From contig QFBQ01000047.1 of the NCBI GenBank assembly GCA_003265885.1, positions 1-9,188 on the forward strand: 9,188 nt of DNA. Reading direction: 5' to 3'. Within the stretch, counting starts at the first letter, position 1. The number at the start of each line of letters is the position of its first letter. Both the position numbers and the translations under genes were made by a program. Positions 1 through 5,839 of the stretch are shown piece after piece. The notes under the pieces were generated by a model, which saw only the letters and a program-made list of their open reading frames with translations, did not search any database and was not told the DNA's origin. Origin of the DNA: Candidatus Marinamargulisbacteria bacterium SCGC AG-343-D04. Lineage in GTDB: Bacteria; Margulisbacteria; Marinamargulisbacteria; GCA-2716485; GCA-002719695.

Positions 1-93
1 TTAAAACAAGGGTCTGATCTCTTTAAAGCAGCCGTGAAATTTCTACGTCATAGTACATTAGAAATAGCGAATGAGGGTGGAGCGACTACATAA
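1..93 (+). CDS. C-terminal end of an unidentified protein (partial)
   Basis: The first 30 codons of the window read open in frame 1 and end at TAA (91-93). They give a C-terminal tail that starts LKQGSDLFKAAVKFLR and ends EGGATT. The tail looks like an amphipathic helix followed by a short polar end. Many helical-bundle proteins, including the ends of some chemotaxis receptors, finish in this way, but 30 residues are too few to name a family. Support is the open frame ending in a natural stop and a composition (Lys, Phe, Leu, Ala) typical of coding sequence. The start lies outside the window. The next gene to the right is on the opposite strand, so this gene ends its transcript nearby, although I see no convincing terminator hairpin after it. 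Confidence 0.5.
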   Translation, partial: LKQGSDLFKAAVKFLRHSTLEIANEGGATT

Positions 94-150
94 CAACAAC
101 CCTACTCCAAGATCTGACGTTTTTTTAATATAACGATATCGAAAGTATCA

Positions 151-172
151 AAGTCTTATATGTATAAAACTT
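151..172. repeat. Imperfect inverted repeat between convergent genes
   Basis: The arms AAGTcTTATA and TATAAaACTT are complementary except for one C/A mismatch, around a central TG. The repeat lies in the 129-base gap between two convergent genes (ends at 93 and 223). It could be a weak bidirectional terminator or a protein-binding palindrome. No T-run follows it on either strand, so I do not call it a terminator. In AT-rich DNA such palindromes also arise by chance. Confidence 0.25.
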
Positions 173-222
173 CGACACCTTAGTCATAAGATAAAAAATC
201 CTACGACAAGAAAAAGAAGAGA

Positions 223-348
223 CTAACGTCCCGGTACTTTTCTATGAATTCCTGTTTTAATATTTTGAGAATGTTTTTTCCCAAACTGTTCATTAAAAGA
301 TGACCGAGTTTTTTTCTTAGCTGAATATTGTTTTTTGTTTTTTTTCAT
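223..348 (-). CDS. 41-residue highly basic small protein, unknown function
   Basis: This small gene reads from ATG (346-348 on the complement) to TAG (223-225). The product begins MKKNKKQYSAKKKTRSS and ends HRKVPGR. It has 11 Lys, 3 Arg and 2 His against one Glu and no Asp, so it is strongly cationic. It has no hydrophobic segment and no signal peptide. The best evidence that it is real is the ribosome-binding site: a seven-base GGGGAGG (354-360 on the complement) five bases before the ATG, the strongest such site in the window. I do not recognise the family. The charge suggests binding to RNA, DNA or the ribosome, which is inference. It diverges from the gene at 444, with a 95-base intergenic region between them. 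A weak promoter reading leftward is possible there (TTGTCC, 19 bases, TACTAT). Confidence 0.6.
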   Translation of the reverse strand: MKKNKKQYSAKKKTRSSFNEQFGKKHSQNIKTGIHRKVPGR

Positions 349-430
349 TAAATCCTCCCCTATAGTAATGACTTACCCTATTTTAAGGACAATAAAACGT
401 AAAATAACTTTTAAAATATTCAAAATAAGT

Positions 431-436
431 TAGAAT
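431..436 (+). promoter_or_regulatory. Possible -10 box (TAGAAT) of a leaderless transcript
   Basis: TAGAAT matches the TATAAT consensus at five of six positions. It ends seven bases before the ATG at 444, so transcription would start at or next to the start codon. A poor -35 candidate, TTTTAA (409-414), lies 16 bases upstream. No Shine-Dalgarno sequence lies before the ATG, which fits a leaderless message but does not prove it. In AT-rich DNA, five-of-six matches are common. Confidence 0.3.
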
Positions 437-443
437 AGATAGT

Positions 444-731
444 ATGCCATACATTCCTACAAGTCCTACTCTCTATTCGCACAACAAAAGTACTTTAGCC
501 AAAACCATTTCAGCTAAACCAGGTCAAACAATCAGAGATAAAATCTTTGAATTAAAAGCAAAGAGTAACATCGAGGTGGATGACTATATATTTAAGAATG
601 ATAGCGAGTTTTCACTCACAATAACGGCAGAATCTGATGACGATATAACAAAAATTCTCACTTGTTTACAATTTTACCAATTAAAATTTGATAACGACTC
701 TTTACACGGAACCTTTAATATCAAAATATAA
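444..731 (+). CDS. 95-residue hypothetical protein
   Basis: The frame runs from ATG 444 to TAA 729-731. An in-frame TAA at 426-428 and the absence of any other Met make 444 the only ATG start. The N-terminus (residues 1-28) is rich in Ser, Thr and Pro and probably extended. Residues 29-45 look helical. Residues 55-95 alternate strand-helix-strand-strand (FSLTITAES, then DDITKILTCLQFYQ, then KFDND and GTFNIKI), which could be a small alpha/beta fold. It has one Cys (74), no signal peptide and no membrane segment, so it is probably cytoplasmic. I do not recognise it. There is no Shine-Dalgarno site, unlike its small neighbours, and a possible -10 box sits almost against the ATG. A terminator-like hairpin follows the stop. 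Codon content looks coding, but a chance ORF cannot be excluded at this length. Confidence 0.6.
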   Translation: MPYIPTSPTLYSHNKSTLAKTISAKPGQTIRDKIFELKAKSNIEVDDYIFKNDSEFSLTITAESDDDITKILTCLQFYQLKFDNDSLHGTFNIKI

Positions 732-737
732 AAACAC

Positions 738-756
738 ATGAGAAAACTCTCATTTT
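738..756. terminator. Weak bidirectional terminator between convergent genes
   Basis: ATGAGA (738-743) and TCTCAT (748-753) form a six-base stem with an AAAC loop. The stem runs into TTTT (753-756) on the plus strand, and on the minus strand it is followed by GTGTTTTTATATTTT. It sits seven bases after the stop at 731 and 44 bases beyond the end of the opposing gene at 800. It could therefore serve both genes. The stem is short and AU-rich, so termination may be inefficient. Confidence 0.5.
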
Positions 757-799
757 AAAATATTTCTCAAAACATTACGTTTAAGAAAGAGGTCACACC

Positions 800-901
800 C
801 TATTTAGACTGTTTTTTTTCCTTTTTCTTAGCCCTTTTCTCCTTAGCACTCAATAAAGGTTGTTTTTTAACTGCCTTTTTCGCATCTCTTCCTTTAGCCA
901 T
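800..901 (-). CDS. 33-residue lysine-rich small protein
   Basis: This short gene reads from ATG (899-901 on the complement) to TAG (800-802). The product starts MAKGRDAKKAVKKQPLL and continues SAKEKRAKKKEKKQSK. Thirteen of 33 residues are Lys, with 2 Arg and only 3 acidic residues, giving a net charge of about +12. The pattern is two basic helical stretches around a Gln-Pro-Leu-Leu hinge. It resembles small Lys-rich hypothetical proteins beginning MAKG-x-x-AKK that I recall from diverse bacteria; none has a function I can name. Support: AAGGAG (908-913) six bases before the ATG, and a perfect TATAAT box upstream at 930-935. It faces the 95-residue gene tail to tail and is divergent from the gene at 1094. 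Binding to nucleic acid or ribosomes is plausible from charge alone, and is inference. Confidence 0.7.
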   Translation of the reverse strand: MAKGRDAKKAVKKQPLLSAKEKRAKKKEKKQSK

Positions 902-929
902 TTTCTACTCCTTTTAATTAAACTTTGAT

Positions 930-935
930 ATTATA
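930..935 (-). promoter_or_regulatory. Perfect -10 box for the 33-residue gene
   Basis: On the minus strand this reads TATAAT, identical to the sigma-70-type -10 consensus. It would place the transcription start near 922-924 and give a leader of about 20 bases that contains the AAGGAG site. No good -35 box is found 16-18 bases upstream, so the promoter may depend on an activator. The imperfect direct repeats at 978-1015 lie upstream of it. Confidence 0.5.
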
Positions 936-977
936 CCCATTAATAATATCATAGGTTTTATTCCGAAGATAACAAAC

Positions 978-1015
978 AAGCTCCTCCAATCTCGAAAAAA
1001 AGCTCCTCTACTCTC
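978..1015. repeat. Two imperfect 16-base direct repeats, 22-base period
   Basis: Copies at 978-993 and 1000-1015 share AAGCTCCTC exactly, then YA, one variable base and TCTC, with 14 of 16 positions identical. The start-to-start distance is 22 bases, close to two turns of B-DNA, so both copies present the same face. They lie in the 192-base region between divergent genes (starts at 901 and 1094). Relative to the predicted leftward start near 923 they fall at roughly -55 to -92, a usual place for activator sites. An operator role is inference. Confidence 0.45.
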
Positions 1016-1053
1016 TTATAAAACCCACTACTTAATTAAAAAAATGATTAAAA

Positions 1054-1059
1054 TATAAA
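1054..1059 (+). promoter_or_regulatory. Possible -10 box for the 141-residue gene
   Basis: TATAAA, five of six matches to the consensus, lies 34 bases before the favoured start at 1094. It would start the message near 1066, just after the upstream ATG at 1064, which supports 1094 as the true start. The -35 region (TTAATT at 1032-1037, 16 bases upstream) is poor. The surroundings are nearly all A and T, so chance matches are expected. Confidence 0.3.
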
Positions 1060-1080
1060 ATATATGGGAATAAACATAAA

Positions 1081-1086
1081 AAGGAG
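1081..1086 (+). promoter_or_regulatory. Shine-Dalgarno site that fixes the start at 1094
   Basis: AAGGAG sits seven bases before the ATG at 1094 and inside the reading frame that would begin at the ATG at 1064. The 1064 ATG has only A/T sequence before it. Ribosome binding therefore favours 1094. Confidence 0.75.
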
Positions 1087-1093
1087 ATTAGTA

Positions 1094-1519
1094 ATGAGCA
1101 GTCCGAGCAGTCCAGCGAACAATCCAAGAAGCATCTTAAAACCCCCGACAAATCAATTCCCTTTCGACCATCACGTAAAAAATCCTCCAAAAGCTCAAAG
1201 CACTGAAGATAAAAAAGCTAAAATTGAAAGTCTGATTAATCAAGCTCTTGAAGAACTTAAAAGATTTGACGGAGCATATTTACATCCTCTAAAACAAGAC
1301 AGTGATGGAGAAAAAGAAAAACCAAAGTTTATAAAGACAAAAGTACCATTTGAATGGAACGATATAAAAAGCAGCCTAAGTTTAAGTAAGTCAGAAACCT
1401 TCACCATAGATGAGTTAACGCTACTACAGCATAAAGTCAAAGAGACAATAGCTCAAGCTAAAAAAGAAAGACAAGAAAAGGAAGATAGACTTAGTCAGAT
1501 CGGCAAAGACCCTAAATAG
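1094..1519 (+). CDS. 141-residue hypothetical protein, charged and helical
   Basis: I start it at ATG 1094, because of AAGGAG at 1081-1086; the longer frame from 1064 would add ten residues that encode the ribosome-binding site itself. Residues 1-37 are rich in Ser, Pro and Asn (MSSPSSPANNPRSILKPP) and probably disordered. Residues 38-58 form a likely helix (EDKKAKIESLINQALEELKR). Residues 66-80 are a charged linker. Residues 103-132 form a second long helix, very rich in Lys, Glu and Gln, that could be a coiled coil. There is no signal peptide, membrane segment or Cys. I do not recognise a family; low-complexity charged proteins like this are often lineage-specific. Its stop (TAG 1517-1519) lies inside the end of batE on the other strand, an eight-base tail-to-tail overlap, so each transcript probably runs into the other gene. 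Confidence 0.7.
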   Translation: MSSPSSPANNPRSILKPPTNQFPFDHHVKNPPKAQSTEDKKAKIESLINQALEELKRFDGAYLHPLKQDSDGEKEKPKFIKTKVPFEWNDIKSSLSLSKSETFTIDELTLLQHKVKETIAQAKKERQEKEDRLSQIGKDPK

Positions 1520-2252
1520 AAAACAAACTCTCCGTAGGAATCCAGCCCTTAAACCCATTTAACAACTCAATTTCTGACCATCTTCCTGATGTATTTACTA
1601 TCTTACATTCATGCCCTTCATGAACATAAAACAACAAGGCCATCACATCTGAAGGGCCAGAATAGACAGACGCTTTCTTTTCTATGACCACAACATAATC
1701 CTGGCTATACCGATTCATGGTTAAAAAAAACAACACAAAGGCCATCGCACAGGTCACGACACTCACCACCGCCACGTTCATTAATATTTCTCTGGAAAAC
1801 TTCTTTTTTTGTAAGCACCAAAACACTAATAAGACAAAAAAGAGGCTGAGCATCAAAATATAGTAACTCATATTTAAGGAAATCAAGGCCACCCATCCCA
1901 TCACTTTTTGGTAAATAGAATTGGGGACTGAAGCAGAATCTACCACTCCTTTTCTAGCCAATGTTAAGTTATATCGAATATCTTTATTAAGAGGTTCCCA
2001 CTTTAAGGCTCGTCTGTAGTACCCGATAGAATACCCCACTTTATTAAGTTTAAAGTAGGTATTTCCTATGTTGTAAAGCAATGATACAGATTTAGGAGAC
2101 GATTCTAGAAGGTGTTGATAGGTTATAAGTGCTTTATCGTATTTTTTATCTTTATAAAATTGTTCAGCTTGATTCAACATCAAAGAACCAAACACTGTGC
2201 TAGAAAACACCATCATCAAAACAACTAGAGATAAATATTTTTTAATCATCAT
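1512..2252 (-). CDS. batE: BatE: TPR and SH3-domain membrane protein
   Basis: This is the last gene of the Bat operon. Layout of the 246 residues: signal peptide (1-22, a KK pair then a hydrophobic core ending VFG); two or so TPR repeats (24-100, with signature pieces AEQFYKDKKYDKAL, LLYNIGNTYFKL and GYYRRALKWEP); two membrane segments (about 118-147 and 157-178); and a C-terminal SH3-like domain (186-246, with Y197, the GRWSEIEL stretch and GFKGWIPTESL). With a cleaved signal and two membrane passes, both TPR and SH3 parts would face the periplasm. TPR plus SH3 at this operon position matches BatE of Bacteroidota. The SH3 part may bind cell wall or a partner, which is inference. Two adjacent ATGs exist: AAGGAG (2257-2262) is four bases before 2252 and seven before 2249, so 2249 may be the real start. 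It follows batD by 15-18 bases. No terminator is visible after it. Confidence 0.82.
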   Translation of the reverse strand: MMIKKYLSLVVLMMVFSSTVFGSLMLNQAEQFYKDKKYDKALITYQHLLESSPKSVSLLYNIGNTYFKLNKVGYSIGYYRRALKWEPLNKDIRYNLTLARKGVVDSASVPNSIYQKVMGWVALISLNMSYYILMLSLFFVLLVFWCLQKKKFSREILMNVAVVSVVTCAMAFVLFFLTMNRYSQDYVVVIEKKASVYSGPSDVMALLFYVHEGHECKIVNTSGRWSEIELLNGFKGWIPTESLFSI

Positions 2253-2267
2253 GATACTCCTTTTTGA

Positions 2268-4010
2268 TTATACATCTTTCTTTACTTTTTTAACGAGCAA
2301 AATCGCCTCTTCAACTAATTCCTTCGAGGTCGAATGAACATCTGCTTTAGGCGAGTACGCCAAAAAAGAACAGCGGTCAAAAAAGACCTTAACATCCTTA
2401 ATGTTAGACTCTGACACCCCTGATTGAGATAATTTTGTGGCCAATTCTTGTTGTGTGACCCCCTGAACGGAACGCTTTAGAACAGACCCTAAAAATTCAT
2501 ACATAACGCCTTGCAACTCCGATAAAAAAGACTCTGAAGATACGTCCCCTTTTAATAGATTCAAGGATTTAAGAGCCCGCTGCTTAGGATTTCGTTGAAT
2601 GAGTTGTTTTACATGTTGTAAATACCCTTTTTGATCGAGAAAAACGCCAAAGACATACAGAAAAAACGTGCCATTTAACACCCCTAAAACCCAGGCAAAG
2701 ACATGTTCTGAAAAATGACGAGCTTCCTGTTTTAAAGAAAAAGACTCCACAATATAATGGAGATCCTCATTTAAAACAGATAACCCAACACCTGCTTTCT
2801 CATCATTAATCACTGCTTCCCCAGACGCAATGATATCGACATCTATAGGCTGAGTACGAAACACGTGATAGGTCTTTGTCTCTGGCGAAAAGGAACTAAA
2901 CATAAACTGCGGTAAAGACATCATCCCACTTTTTTTAGGAACAATAATATATTCAAAGTGGCGCTCACCTTGAACTTGGTCTATATAAGTAATTTGATCC
3001 GTGACAGAAGATTTATACACTTTAAAGTCGTCGTCCCCTTTGACCGTCAATTCAGATAATTGTTTCAAATTCCCCATCCCTTTCACCGTAATCTTTATAG
3101 CAACAGGCTTCCCTTGAACAAAGGCTTGAGACTCCAATACAGGCTTTTCTAATGTATAGGTCCCTACTAAACCAGAAAAGTCCGTGGGTTTAGAGTCTTC
3201 AGGAACAGGAAGAATAGTCAGCTCTAATGTATTTGAGCGAATACGTTGAGAATTAAAATAAAAACCTAAGGTAATCTCTGCCTCAGAAGACGCGATAGAT
3301 AGCTGCCCGGATTCATAAGGAAACAAAGCACGGCGGTCTATCTCCTGCACATAATACGCCTTTCCTCCATAAGATTTACGATATGTCTGAGTATCTCGTT
3401 GCAAAGATTCAGATAACACACTACCAAAATCAGGTAAGCTATAGCTTAAATCATTTAAGCGTGATACCCGTCGATACAAAAACAGTTTGTACTGCACTTC
3501 TTCCCCAACATAGGCCGTATTTTTACTCAATTGCGCCAATAAAAAGATGTCTGGAGACGCCTGAGATGACTGTGGTTTTACCTCTACTGAACTTTGGGTA
3601 GATGCTGCAGGCGTGGAAGGGGCTATCGATCCCTCTACAACAGAAACCGCAATAGGCTCTGTTTGTAGGGTTTGTTGATCTACAATAACTTTCGCTCCAG
3701 GAATAGTAAACTCGCCTACCTTTCGAGGACGTAACGCAAAAGATTTAATGTGAGATGCCGAGACAGTTCCATTCACCATACGATAGCTCTGAGAAGTAGA
3801 CTGACGAATAACATGAAATTCTCGCAAAAATTCTGGATCAATCGATATAGATTTAGATGCCCCTTGAACCACAACCTTGTATTCAAAGGTATCATTAACC
3901 GTTAAAGAACTTCTATCCACAGAAGCAGACACCGACACCCCATGAACAGCTGTTGTACTCGCAACTAATAATAGAAATCCTACACAGAGACATTTTAATT
4001 TACCAATCAT
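2268..4010 (-). CDS. batD: BatD: membrane-anchored oxygen-tolerance family protein
   Basis: The product has 580 residues, a usual BatD length. A signal peptide covers residues 1-24 (LLLVASTTAVHG). A large extracytoplasmic region (25-433) is made of beta-rich repeats, beginning SASVDRSSLTVNDTFEYKV, the typical BatD opening. A second similar unit begins near FLLAQLSKNTAYVGEEVQYK, and a third near KPVAIKITVKGMGNLKQL. A proline-, serine- and threonine-rich linker separates the first two (about 128-154). One membrane segment (434-458) leads to a cytoplasmic helical tail (459-580) containing YEFLGSV and FFDRCSFLAYSP. The family is a scaffold with no known catalytic residues. The ATG at 4010 overlaps the end of batC by 11 bases. 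An AAGG element lies about six bases upstream. The tail resembles that of the 313-residue protein earlier in the operon. Confidence 0.9.
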   Translation of the reverse strand: MIGKLKCLCVGFLLLVASTTAVHGVSVSASVDRSSLTVNDTFEYKVVVQGASKSISIDPEFLREFHVIRQSTSQSYRMVNGTVSASHIKSFALRPRKVGEFTIPGAKVIVDQQTLQTEPIAVSVVEGSIAPSTPAASTQSSVEVKPQSSQASPDIFLLAQLSKNTAYVGEEVQYKLFLYRRVSRLNDLSYSLPDFGSVLSESLQRDTQTYRKSYGGKAYYVQEIDRRALFPYESGQLSIASSEAEITLGFYFNSQRIRSNTLELTILPVPEDSKPTDFSGLVGTYTLEKPVLESQAFVQGKPVAIKITVKGMGNLKQLSELTVKGDDDFKVYKSSVTDQITYIDQVQGERHFEYIIVPKKSGMMSLPQFMFSSFSPETKTYHVFRTQPIDVDIIASGEAVINDEKAGVGLSVLNEDLHYIVESFSLKQEARHFSEHVFAWVLGVLNGTFFLYVFGVFLDQKGYLQHVKQLIQRNPKQRALKSLNLLKGDVSSESFLSELQGVMYEFLGSVLKRSVQGVTQQELATKLSQSGVSESNIKDVKVFFDRCSFLAYSPKADVHSTSKELVEEAILLVKKVKKDV

Positions 4011-4809
4011 GATCTACCTTTACTTTTGCACGTTGTTGTTGCGCATATTTTTTCCGAGCTTCTTCTTCTCGTTGCGCCAGTGTATCTAGTATATCACGGG
4101 CTTGCTCTTCTTTTTTCTTTTGCTCTTCTTCTTCTTTTTCTAATGCTTCATTTCGTTGTTCTTCAGGACTTTGTTCTTCAGGACTTTGTTCTTCAGACTG
4201 CTGTTCTTCTTCAGAGGACTCTTCTTGATTATTGTCATCGTCTTGTGTAGATGAATCTTGATTATCTTCAGACTCTTCTTGATCTTGTTGACCCTCAGAA
4301 GAAGATTCATTTTCCTGATCCTGTTCTTGTTGATCATCAGATTGATCTTCTTGATCTTGTTGCTGCTGCTGTTGCTGCTCTTGAATATCTTTTAATTGGT
4401 AAGCAAGTTCTAAATTGTGTTTTGCATCTCTATTATTGGGATTATCTTTCACAATAGATTTAAGCAATTCTATTGCCGGATCCACTTCTTGTTTCGCCAA
4501 ATGTGCTCCACTTAAACTGAGCTTTGTCTCTTCCTGTTCATCTTTTGGCAATAGTTTTAACGCTTGATTATAATAGGAAATGGCCTCATCCGTTTTCTCT
4601 AATTTCATGTGAGCCTGCCCTAAATTATGAAGATAACGTCCGTTTTCAGCATCATGGGTTAATAACTCAGACAAGTGTTCAACAGTTTTCTCATAATCCG
4701 ACGATTCCACAGCCGATTCCACCTTACGATTTAACATATATTCTGGCAAATCAACCCCCAGAATCGTTGTGGTCATCACACATATTACACAGAAAATCCT
4801 AATGATCAT
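4000..4809 (-). CDS. batC: BatC: TPR protein with Gln/Glu/Asp/Ser-rich tail
   Basis: I start it at ATG 4809, giving 269 residues. A GTG one codon earlier (4812) is only two bases from the GGAGGG site at 4815-4820, while the ATG is five bases away. Residues 1-18 look like a signal peptide (MIIRIFCVICVMTTTILG). TPR-type helices span about 24-140, with recognisable pieces NGRYLHNLGQAHMKLEKTDE and NRDAKHNLELAYQL. Residues 142-236 are almost wholly Gln, Glu, Asp, Ser and Asn, including seven Gln in a row (145-151) and SPEEQ repeats (206-218). The end, from ARDILDTLAQREEEARKK to VDHDW, is a conserved-looking helical tail as in other BatC proteins. It probably lies in the periplasm and binds a partner through the TPRs. 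It overlaps batB by 11 bases and batD by 11. In gammaproteobacteria this module is usually fused to the vWA protein. Confidence 0.87.
   Translation of the reverse strand: MIIRIFCVICVMTTTILGVDLPEYMLNRKVESAVESSDYEKTVEHLSELLTHDAENGRYLHNLGQAHMKLEKTDEAISYYNQALKLLPKDEQEETKLSLSGAHLAKQEVDPAIELLKSIVKDNPNNRDAKHNLELAYQLKDIQEQQQQQQQDQEDQSDDQQEQDQENESSSEGQQDQEESEDNQDSSTQDDDNNQEESSEEEQQSEEQSPEEQSPEEQRNEALEKEEEEQKKKEEQARDILDTLAQREEEARKKYAQQQRAKVKVDHDW
4156..4196. repeat. 15-base tandem repeat inside batC
   Basis: The unit TTGTTCTTCAGGACT (plus strand) occurs at 4156-4170, again exactly at 4171-4185, and for 11 bases at 4186-4196, about 2.7 copies. On the coding strand it encodes repeated SPEEQ. The period is a multiple of three, so copy-number change would alter the length of the acidic linker without a frameshift. 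Confidence 0.85.
4357..4377. repeat. Seven-codon glutamine run inside batC
   Basis: On the coding strand seven consecutive Gln codons (CAG CAA CAG CAG CAG CAA CAA) encode residues 145-151. Mixing CAA with CAG makes the run less prone to slippage than a pure triplet repeat. It opens the low-complexity linker after the TPR region. Confidence 0.85.
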
Positions 4810-5839
4810 CACGTCCCTCCATTCGCGGCTTAAAGGGCTTGCGTCGTCGATCTAAAAGCAAACAATCTCCCCATAAAAACAATAAGGCAATAGCCAGAAA
4901 CCATTGATAGCGATCTTTATGAATTTTCAATAAAGACTCCTCTAATCGTTGTTTTTCAAAAAAAGAAATGTCTTTATACACCTTATCCATTACAAAAGAG
5001 CCCAAAGATGAATGAAAATATTTCCCTTCAGATAACTCTGAAATTTGTTTTAATAGACCTTCATTCAACTTAGAAACAACAACTTCTCCCTGTTTATCTT
5101 TTTTGTACCCGATTAAACGCCCTTTAGCATCAAACTCAGGAATAGGTTCCCCTGAAGAAGATCCAATACCAATGGTATAAATAGTCATCCCTTCTTCGGC
5201 TGCAACTTCTGCAGATTTCACAGGATCGTTTTCAAAAGATTCCCCATCTGTAATCAATATCAAAATAGGTTTATTCCCCTGTGAGACACGTTTAAACGTG
5301 AGCCTAGCCGTCTTTATAGCCGTGGCCACATCCGTACCAGGAACAGGAATAATAGCAGGATCCAAGATATCCAAATACATTTTTAAAGCTGAATAATCTG
5401 TTGTTAAAGGACATTGGACAAAGGCATCTCCAGCAAACGCAATTAAACCAATTCTGTCTCCTTTCAATTCATCAATAAGGCCTAAAACCTCACGTTTTGC
5501 ATGTTCTAATCGAGAAGGTCTAACATCTTGAGCCAACATAGAGTTGGATAAATCAAAGGCAATAAAAATATCATGTCCCCGTCGTTCAACCTGTTCAAAA
5601 ACAACCCCATATTGAGGACGTAACAATGCAATAATGACAAACACCAAGCCCAAAAACAATAATAATCTTTTCCAAAAACGTCTAGAATAACTGAGATGAG
5701 GAATAATGCGTTTCCATAACGATACATCAATCACATCTCCCAGTTGGTGATGACGTCTGCGGTAACCCCACACCATCAAAACCAGAACGGGTAACAAGAC
5801 CAAAAACCAAGTACTATGTTGTGATAATTTAAAAATCAT
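4799..5839 (-). CDS. batB: BatB: membrane-anchored vWA-domain protein
   Basis: The 346 residues begin with two hydrophobic segments (10-26 and 57-74), as usual for Bat vWA proteins, followed by the conserved LLRPQYG. The von Willebrand A domain (about 88-285) has a complete MIDAS metal site: D96-x-S98-x-S100 in AFDLSNSM, T169 in VPGTDVATAI, and D198 in LITDGES. The stretch FAGDAFVQCPLTTDYSAL is characteristic of the BatA/BatB family. A last membrane segment (311-329) is followed by a basic and acidic tail. The vWA domain, between membrane segments 2 and 3, should be on the periplasmic or cytoplasmic face depending on orientation; I cannot settle which. The ATG shares four bases with the stop of batA (ATGA), and the end overlaps batC, so translation is probably coupled both ways. 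It is paralogous to BatA. Confidence 0.92.
   Translation of the reverse strand: MIFKLSQHSTWFLVLLPVLVLMVWGYRRRHHQLGDVIDVSLWKRIIPHLSYSRRFWKRLLLFLGLVFVIIALLRPQYGVVFEQVERRGHDIFIAFDLSNSMLAQDVRPSRLEHAKREVLGLIDELKGDRIGLIAFAGDAFVQCPLTTDYSALKMYLDILDPAIIPVPGTDVATAIKTARLTFKRVSQGNKPILILITDGESFENDPVKSAEVAAEEGMTIYTIGIGSSSGEPIPEFDAKGRLIGYKKDKQGEVVVSKLNEGLLKQISELSEGKYFHSSLGSFVMDKVYKDISFFEKQRLEESLLKIHKDRYQWFLAIALLFLWGDCLLLDRRRKPFKPRMEGRDDH
4815..4820 (-). promoter_or_regulatory. Shine-Dalgarno site that fixes the batC start
   Basis: On the minus strand this reads GGAGGG, inside the last codons of batB. It is two bases before the GTG at 4812 but five before the ATG at 4809. The spacing favours the ATG as the batC start. 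Confidence 0.7.

Noticed and set aside
111..126. T-run after the first gene as an intrinsic terminator
   Set aside because: Seven or eight T residues follow GACG, but the only stem upstream (TGGAG with CTCCA) has five pairs, a 22-base loop and lies 11 bases away.
1064..1093. Upstream ATG extending the 141-residue gene by ten residues
   Set aside because: The extra codons contain the AAGGAG site for the ATG at 1094, and nothing resembling a ribosome-binding site lies before 1064.
4357..4377. Trinucleotide-repeat contingency locus
   Set aside because: The Gln run mixes CAA and CAG, so it is not a pure repeat, and changes of three bases would not switch the gene off.
4026..4457. Plus-strand Leu/Val-rich frames that look like membrane proteins
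   Set aside because: They are the antisense of the Gln/Glu-rich batC linker: CTT, TTG and CTG codons arise from Gln and Glu codons on the other strand. There is no ribosome-binding site, and batC is clearly the coding strand.
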